Assembly: GCA_018240595.1 (NCBI GenBank)
Contig: JAFEFL010000070.1
Coordinates: 372,001 to 436,000 of the forward strand
Direction of reading: 5' to 3'
DNA from: Pseudomonadota bacterium
Lineage (GTDB): Bacteria; Pseudomonadota; Alphaproteobacteria; Rhizobiales; Xanthobacteraceae
Length of the DNA: 64,000 nt
Shown here: positions 61,051 through 64,000 of the stretch, piece after piece
How positions within the stretch are numbered: the stretch's first letter is position 1
Layout of the letters: every line of letters starts with the position of its first letter
Notes under the pieces: generated by a model
Databases searched by the model: none
Told to the model about the DNA's origin: nothing
The model's input: the letters and a program-made list of their open reading frames with translations, nothing else
Position numbers and translations under genes: made by a program

Positions 61051-62064
61051 ATGCCGCCGATCAACCGCCAGGTCCTCCTCAAGTCCCGCCCCGCCGGCAT
61101 TCCGCAGGCGGAAAACTTCGAACTCGCCGAGGCCGCCATCCCCGAGCCCGGCGACAAGCAGTTTCTCGTCCGCAACGAATTCCTTTCGGTCGAGCCGGCG
61201 ATGCGCGGCTGGGTATCGGCAGTCGCCAACTACGCGACGCCGGTCGGCATCGGCGAAGTGATGCGCTCGTTCACAGCCGGTACCGTGGTCAAATCCCGGC
61301 ATCCCGGTTTCGCCGAAGGCGACAAGGTGATGGGCATGCTCGGCTGGCAGGATTACGCCGTATCCGATGGCAGCAACATCACGCGCAAGGTGATGGAGAC
61401 CGGCCTGCCTCTGTCGCTGTCGCTCGGCGTGCTCGGTCTCAACGGCGTCACCGCCTATTTCGGTCTGCTCGACCTCGGCATGCCGCGGCCGGGCGACACC
61501 GTGGTCGTCTCCACCGCCGCCGGTTCGGTCGGCTCCGCCGTCGGCCAGATCGCGAAGCTGATGGGCTGCCGCACAATTGGCATCACGGGCGGCGCCACCA
61601 AGGTCAAGCTGTGCACGGACGCCTTCGGCTATGACACGGCGATCGACTACAAGAGCGGCGATCTCGATGCCGCACTGAAGGCCGCCTGCCCGCGCGGCGT
61701 CGACGTCTATTTCGACAACACGGCGGGCGCGATCAGCGACGCCGTCATCAAGCAGATCGCGACCGGCGCCCGCATCGTCATCTGCGGAACGGCGTCGCTG
61801 TCGTCGTGGGATCCGTGGCCGATGGGTCCGCGCGTCGAGCGTCACATCCTGGTCAAGCGCGCGCGCATGAGCGGGCTGCTGATCTTCGACTACGCGCATC
61901 GCTACGAGGAAGCCGTCGGCCGGCTGGCGCAGTGGATCCGCGACGGCAAGCTCGCCTATCGCGAGGACATCGTCGACGGCATCGAGCACGCTCCCGGCGC
62001 CATTGCCGAACTCTATCGCGGCGAGAATCTCGGCAAGCGGTTGATCAGGCTGTCATCAGAATAA
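61051..62064 (+). CDS. NADP-dependent oxidoreductase (zinc-independent MDR family, CurA-like)
   Basis: A 337-residue medium-chain reductase without the structural zinc site. The family text is NRQVLLKSRPAGIPQAENFE, FLSVEPAMRGWV, LGLNGVTAYFGLLDLG, VVVSTAAGSVGSAVGQIAKL with the nucleotide-binding loop, TIGITGGATKVKLCTDAFGY, YFDNTAGAISDAVIKQIATG and a C-terminal AHRYEEAVGRLAQWIRDGKL. Such enzymes reduce alpha,beta-unsaturated ketones or aldehydes (CurA, prostaglandin reductase type). The ribosome site GAGGGAG lies 6-8 bases before ATG 61051, directly after a repeat. A terminator follows. Confidence 0.94.
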   Translation: MPPINRQVLLKSRPAGIPQAENFELAEAAIPEPGDKQFLVRNEFLSVEPAMRGWVSAVANYATPVGIGEVMRSFTAGTVVKSRHPGFAEGDKVMGMLGWQDYAVSDGSNITRKVMETGLPLSLSLGVLGLNGVTAYFGLLDLGMPRPGDTVVVSTAAGSVGSAVGQIAKLMGCRTIGITGGATKVKLCTDAFGYDTAIDYKSGDLDAALKAACPRGVDVYFDNTAGAISDAVIKQIATGARIVICGTASLSSWDPWPMGPRVERHILVKRARMSGLLIFDYAHRYEEAVGRLAQWIRDGKLAYREDIVDGIEHAPGAIAELYRGENLGKRLIRLSSE

Positions 62065-62066
62065 GA

Positions 62067-62094
62067 AAATGCCCGGCCTTTCGACCGGGCATTT
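62067..62094. terminator. Bidirectional terminator between convergent genes
   Basis: A 10-base perfect stem, AAATGCCCGG (62067-62076) with CCGGGCATTT (62085-62094), with an 8-base loop CCTTTCGA. A run of A precedes and T-rich bases follow, so it can end both the plus-strand oxidoreductase and the minus-strand CoA-transferase transcripts. Confidence 0.8.
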
Positions 62095-62118
62095 CCGTTT
62101 CAGTCCGCGCGGCGACGC

Positions 62119-62787
62119 CTAGTTCTTCACCTTGGCGTCGACCTTGAAGCTCGCCTGCGTGTTCTGCTTGATCTCGTCGACCGTCACGCCCGGCGCGAGT
62201 TCGATCAGCGTCATGCCGCCGTCGCCCTTCTTGTCGATGGTGAACACGCCGAGGTCGGTGATCACCATGTCGATGACGCGCGAGCCGGTCAGCGGCAGGT
62301 CGCACTTGTGCAGCAGTTTCGGCGCCACGCTGCCGTCCTTGGCCTTGGCGACGTGCTCCATGATCACGACCACCTTCTTGACGCCGGCGACGAGGTCCAT
62401 GGCGCCGCCCATGCCCTTGACCATCTTGCCGGGGATCATCCAGTTGGCGAGGTCGCCGTTCTCGGCGACCTGCATGGCGCCGAGCAGCGCCAGGTCGATG
62501 TGGCCGCCGCGGATCATCGCGAAGCTATCGGCCGACGAGAAATAGCTCGTGGTCGGCAGTTCGGTCACGGTCTGCTTGCCGGCGTTGATGAGGTCCGGGT
62601 CCTCGTCGCCCTCGAACGGGAACGGGCCGAAGCCGAGCATGCCGTTCTCGCTCTGCAGCTGCACGGTCATGCCGTTGGGGATGTAGTTCGACACGAGCGT
62701 CGGAATGCCGATGCCGAGATTGACGTAAAAGCCGTCGCGCAGCTCCTTGGCGGCGCGTTCGGCCATCTGATCGCGAGTCCACGGCAT
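62119..62787 (-). CDS. scoB: Succinyl-CoA:3-ketoacid CoA-transferase subunit B
   Basis: A 222-residue beta subunit from ATG 62787 (MPWTRDQMAERAAKELRDGF) with GAGGAAG about 6 bases upstream. The catalytic Glu lies in QLQSENGMLGFGP. Other family motifs are YVNLGIGIPTLVSNYIPNGM, GGHIDLALLGAMQVAENGDL, ANWMIPGKMVKGMGGAMDLV and LPLTGSRVIDMVITDLGVF. With subunit A it transfers CoA from succinyl-CoA to acetoacetate or related 3-oxo acids. The start is one base after the scoA stop, so translation is coupled. Confidence 0.95.
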   Translation of the reverse strand: MPWTRDQMAERAAKELRDGFYVNLGIGIPTLVSNYIPNGMTVQLQSENGMLGFGPFPFEGDEDPDLINAGKQTVTELPTTSYFSSADSFAMIRGGHIDLALLGAMQVAENGDLANWMIPGKMVKGMGGAMDLVAGVKKVVVIMEHVAKAKDGSVAPKLLHKCDLPLTGSRVIDMVITDLGVFTIDKKGDGGMTLIELAPGVTVDEIKQNTQASFKVDAKVKN

Positions 62788-62788
62788 T

Positions 62789-63520
62789 TCAGACTTCCTC
62801 CCCTGCACCGAACGCGCCGGCGGCGGGACGCTTGCGCGTCGTCCGCACCTCGATGCGCTTTTCGGCATTGGTCTTGATGATACGTTGCACGAACACGCCG
62901 GGCGTGTGGATCATGTCGCCGTCGAGTTCGCCCGGTTCGACGAGATGCTCGACCGACGCGACGGTGATGCGGCCGGCGGTCGCCATCATCGGATTGAAGT
63001 TGCGCGCGGTCTTGCGATAGACGAGGTTGCCCTCGGTATCGCCCTTCCAGGCGTGCACCAGCGACAGGTCGGCGACCAGCCCGGTCTCGAGGATGTAACG
63101 CTCGCCGTTGAACACCTTCTCTTCCTTGCCCTTGGCGATCTCGGTGCCGACGCCGGTCTTGGTGTAGAAGCCGGCGATGCCGGCGCCGCCGGCGCGCATG
63201 CGTTCGGCCAGCGTGCCCTGCGGGTTGAATTCGATCTCCAGTTCGCCGGCGAGATACTGCTGCGCGAACAGCTTGTTCTCACCGACATAGGACGCGATCA
63301 TTTTCTTGATCTGCCGGGTCTCGAGCAGCAGGCCGAGGCCGGCGCCGTCGATGCCGGCATTGTTCGACACGCAAGTGAGGTTCTTGACGCCGGTGTCGCG
63401 CAGCGCCGCGATCAACTCCGACGGCATGCCGCACAGGCCGAAACCGCCGGCCATGACCATCATGCCGTCTTTGCAAATGCCGGCCAGCGCCGACTTCGCA
63501 TCAGGATATACTTTCTTCAT
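62789..63520 (-). CDS. scoA: Succinyl-CoA:3-ketoacid CoA-transferase subunit A
   Basis: A 243-residue alpha subunit (MKKVYPDAKSALAGICKDGM). Family motifs are VMAGGFGLCGMPSELIAALR, TCVSNNAGIDGAGLGLLLET, GTLAERMRAGGAGIAGFYTK, TGVGTEIAKGKE and SLVHAWKGDTEGNLVYRKTA, all typical of class I CoA-transferase alpha subunits. The C-terminus is slightly extended and Ala-rich. The pair activates acetoacetate, linking ketone-body or PHB breakdown to the TCA pool. Confidence 0.95.
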   Translation of the reverse strand: MKKVYPDAKSALAGICKDGMMVMAGGFGLCGMPSELIAALRDTGVKNLTCVSNNAGIDGAGLGLLLETRQIKKMIASYVGENKLFAQQYLAGELEIEFNPQGTLAERMRAGGAGIAGFYTKTGVGTEIAKGKEEKVFNGERYILETGLVADLSLVHAWKGDTEGNLVYRKTARNFNPMMATAGRITVASVEHLVEPGELDGDMIHTPGVFVQRIIKTNAEKRIEVRTTRKRPAAGAFGAGEEV

Positions 63521-63668
63521 TCTGTCCCTGCCGTTTCACCCGGGTTCCATATTCTTGGCTGGCCCGTTTCTAGCCGGACTTTCGCAGAAGCGAAAGGTCA
63601 TGCCGCACTGCTCCCAGCGGCGTGTTCCGGGATGGCGAACCGGCCTTTCCGCGTGGTTCCGGAACGCT

Positions 63669-64000
63669 TTAGCGCTGCGGCGGCGTGACGTCCGTCACTG
63701 GGTTGCGCGGCGGCGTCACGTCGGTGACCGGATTGCGCGGCGGCGTGATGTCGGTGACGGGATTGGCCGGACGCGTCGGCGCGGCGGGGGCCGCGGGCTT
63801 GGGCGGCGCCACCGGGGCGGCGACCGGGACCGTGGCGCCGAGCCGCGTCGGCAGCGGCAGGCCGTGCGGATAATAGCTCCAGGCAACAAAAAAGACGGTG
63901 AACAGGATGGCGGTGAGACCGGCCGCGGTGGAGCGGCTCTGCCACGACAGCACGTTGCCGATCAGGCTGGCGATGAACACGAAGAAGGCCAGGATGATGA
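63669..64000 (-). CDS. Membrane protein with tandem NPVTD-(I/V)-TPP repeats (5' end outside window)
   Basis: The minus-strand frame is open to the right edge, so the N-terminus is missing. Any GTG near 63980 is probably internal because the hydrophobic segment continues upstream (IILAFFVFIASLIGNVL). Two membrane helices are visible (the edge segment, and LTAILFTVFFVAWSYYPHGL), then a Pro/Ala-rich linker (APVAPPKPAAPAAPTRP) and three tandem ten-residue repeats NPVTDITPPR, NPVTDVTPPR, NPVTDVTPPQ at the end. Function unknown. Confidence 0.65.
   Translation of the reverse strand, partial: IILAFFVFIASLIGNVLSWQSRSTAAGLTAILFTVFFVAWSYYPHGLPLPTRLGATVPVAAPVAPPKPAAPAAPTRPANPVTDITPPRNPVTDVTPPRNPVTDVTPPQR
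63678..63767. repeat. 30-base tandem repeat (three copies) in a membrane protein gene
   Basis: Three adjacent 30-base units (63678-63707, 63708-63737, 63738-63767) encode the NPVTD-x-TPPR repeats at the C-terminus of the edge-truncated membrane protein. Units differ by several silent changes, so this is not a very recent expansion. Confidence 0.8.

Overview
The window is a high-GC, gene-dense chromosomal segment. It is most consistent with an alphaproteobacterium of the order Hyphomicrobiales (Bradyrhizobium / Rhodopseudomonas / Pseudolabrys-like). The indicators are a MucR/Ros regulator, a SufE next to a DUF5330 protein, a TIGR03808-type Tat-exported repeat protein, DUF1491, DUF2336 and DUF6456 families, a tripartite tricarboxylate transporter (TTT), a PdhS/DivJ-like sensor kinase, and cloverleaf-like intergenic repeats typical of these genomes. 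I saw no rRNA, tRNA, CRISPR array, transposase or phage genes. Most of the window looks like ordinary core chromosome. The main irregular stretch is about 45.75-47.55 kb.

Layout. 1-1.0 kb: a truncated HxlR regulator divergent from an FMN reductase, with an inverted repeat between them. 1.2-9.4 kb: a large hybrid histidine kinase, a DHA2 MFS pump, a YcgN-like cysteine-cluster protein and a bifunctional penicillin-binding protein. 9.5-15.7 kb: a DUF1214/DUF1254 pair, a lipoprotein, DUF2336 and DUF1491 proteins, and a peptidoglycan-binding protein translationally coupled to a DivJ/PleC-like kinase. 16.2-19.7 kb: DUF5330-sufE, DUF6456, mucR with AT-rich control DNA, and a Pro-rich membrane protein preceded by a terminator-like leader. 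20-28.3 kb: superoxide dismutase, an FAD amine oxidase, a haloacid dehalogenase, a two-gene ABC exporter, and opgG-opgH for periplasmic glucans. 28.3-33.8 kb: polyphosphate kinase 2, an M20 peptidase, two small conserved proteins, and the folP-folB-folK operon with 4-base overlaps.

33.8-42.9 kb: methylmalonyl-CoA mutase small and large subunits, a DUF3298 protein, a complete TTT system (tctC-tctB-tctA), and the mutase chaperone GTPase meaB. The transporter lies between the mutase and its chaperone, which suggests, but does not prove, that it imports a carboxylate feeding this pathway. 43-45.7 kb: a chemoreceptor with a cytosolic PAS domain, a Cys-rich secreted protein and an FkbM methyltransferase. 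45.75-47.55 kb: a hairpin-rich repeat, a lower-GC orphan membrane protein, and pyroglutamyl peptidase carrying an in-frame 70-base palindromic element. 47.6-51.7 kb: a Tat-exported beta-helix protein, a DUF3750 protein, an old-yellow-enzyme homologue and a cytochrome c.

52-59 kb (minus strand): a branched-chain amino-acid-type ABC operon livG-livF-SBP-SBP-livH-livM with two tandem paralogous binding proteins, then an HpcH/HpaI aldolase and SlyX. 59.5-64 kb: a dihydropyrimidinase whose start lies in a 15-base tandem repeat, a zinc-independent NADP oxidoreductase, succinyl-CoA:3-ketoacid CoA-transferase (scoA-scoB), and a membrane protein with a repeated C-terminus that runs off the edge.

I did not find a convincing wholly new multi-gene system. 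The strongest unexpected signals are the palindromic element inside pcp, a MucR lacking its fourth zinc ligand, a terminator-like leader before the Pro-rich membrane protein, a perfect CRP-type palindrome, and the TTT operon between mutase and chaperone.
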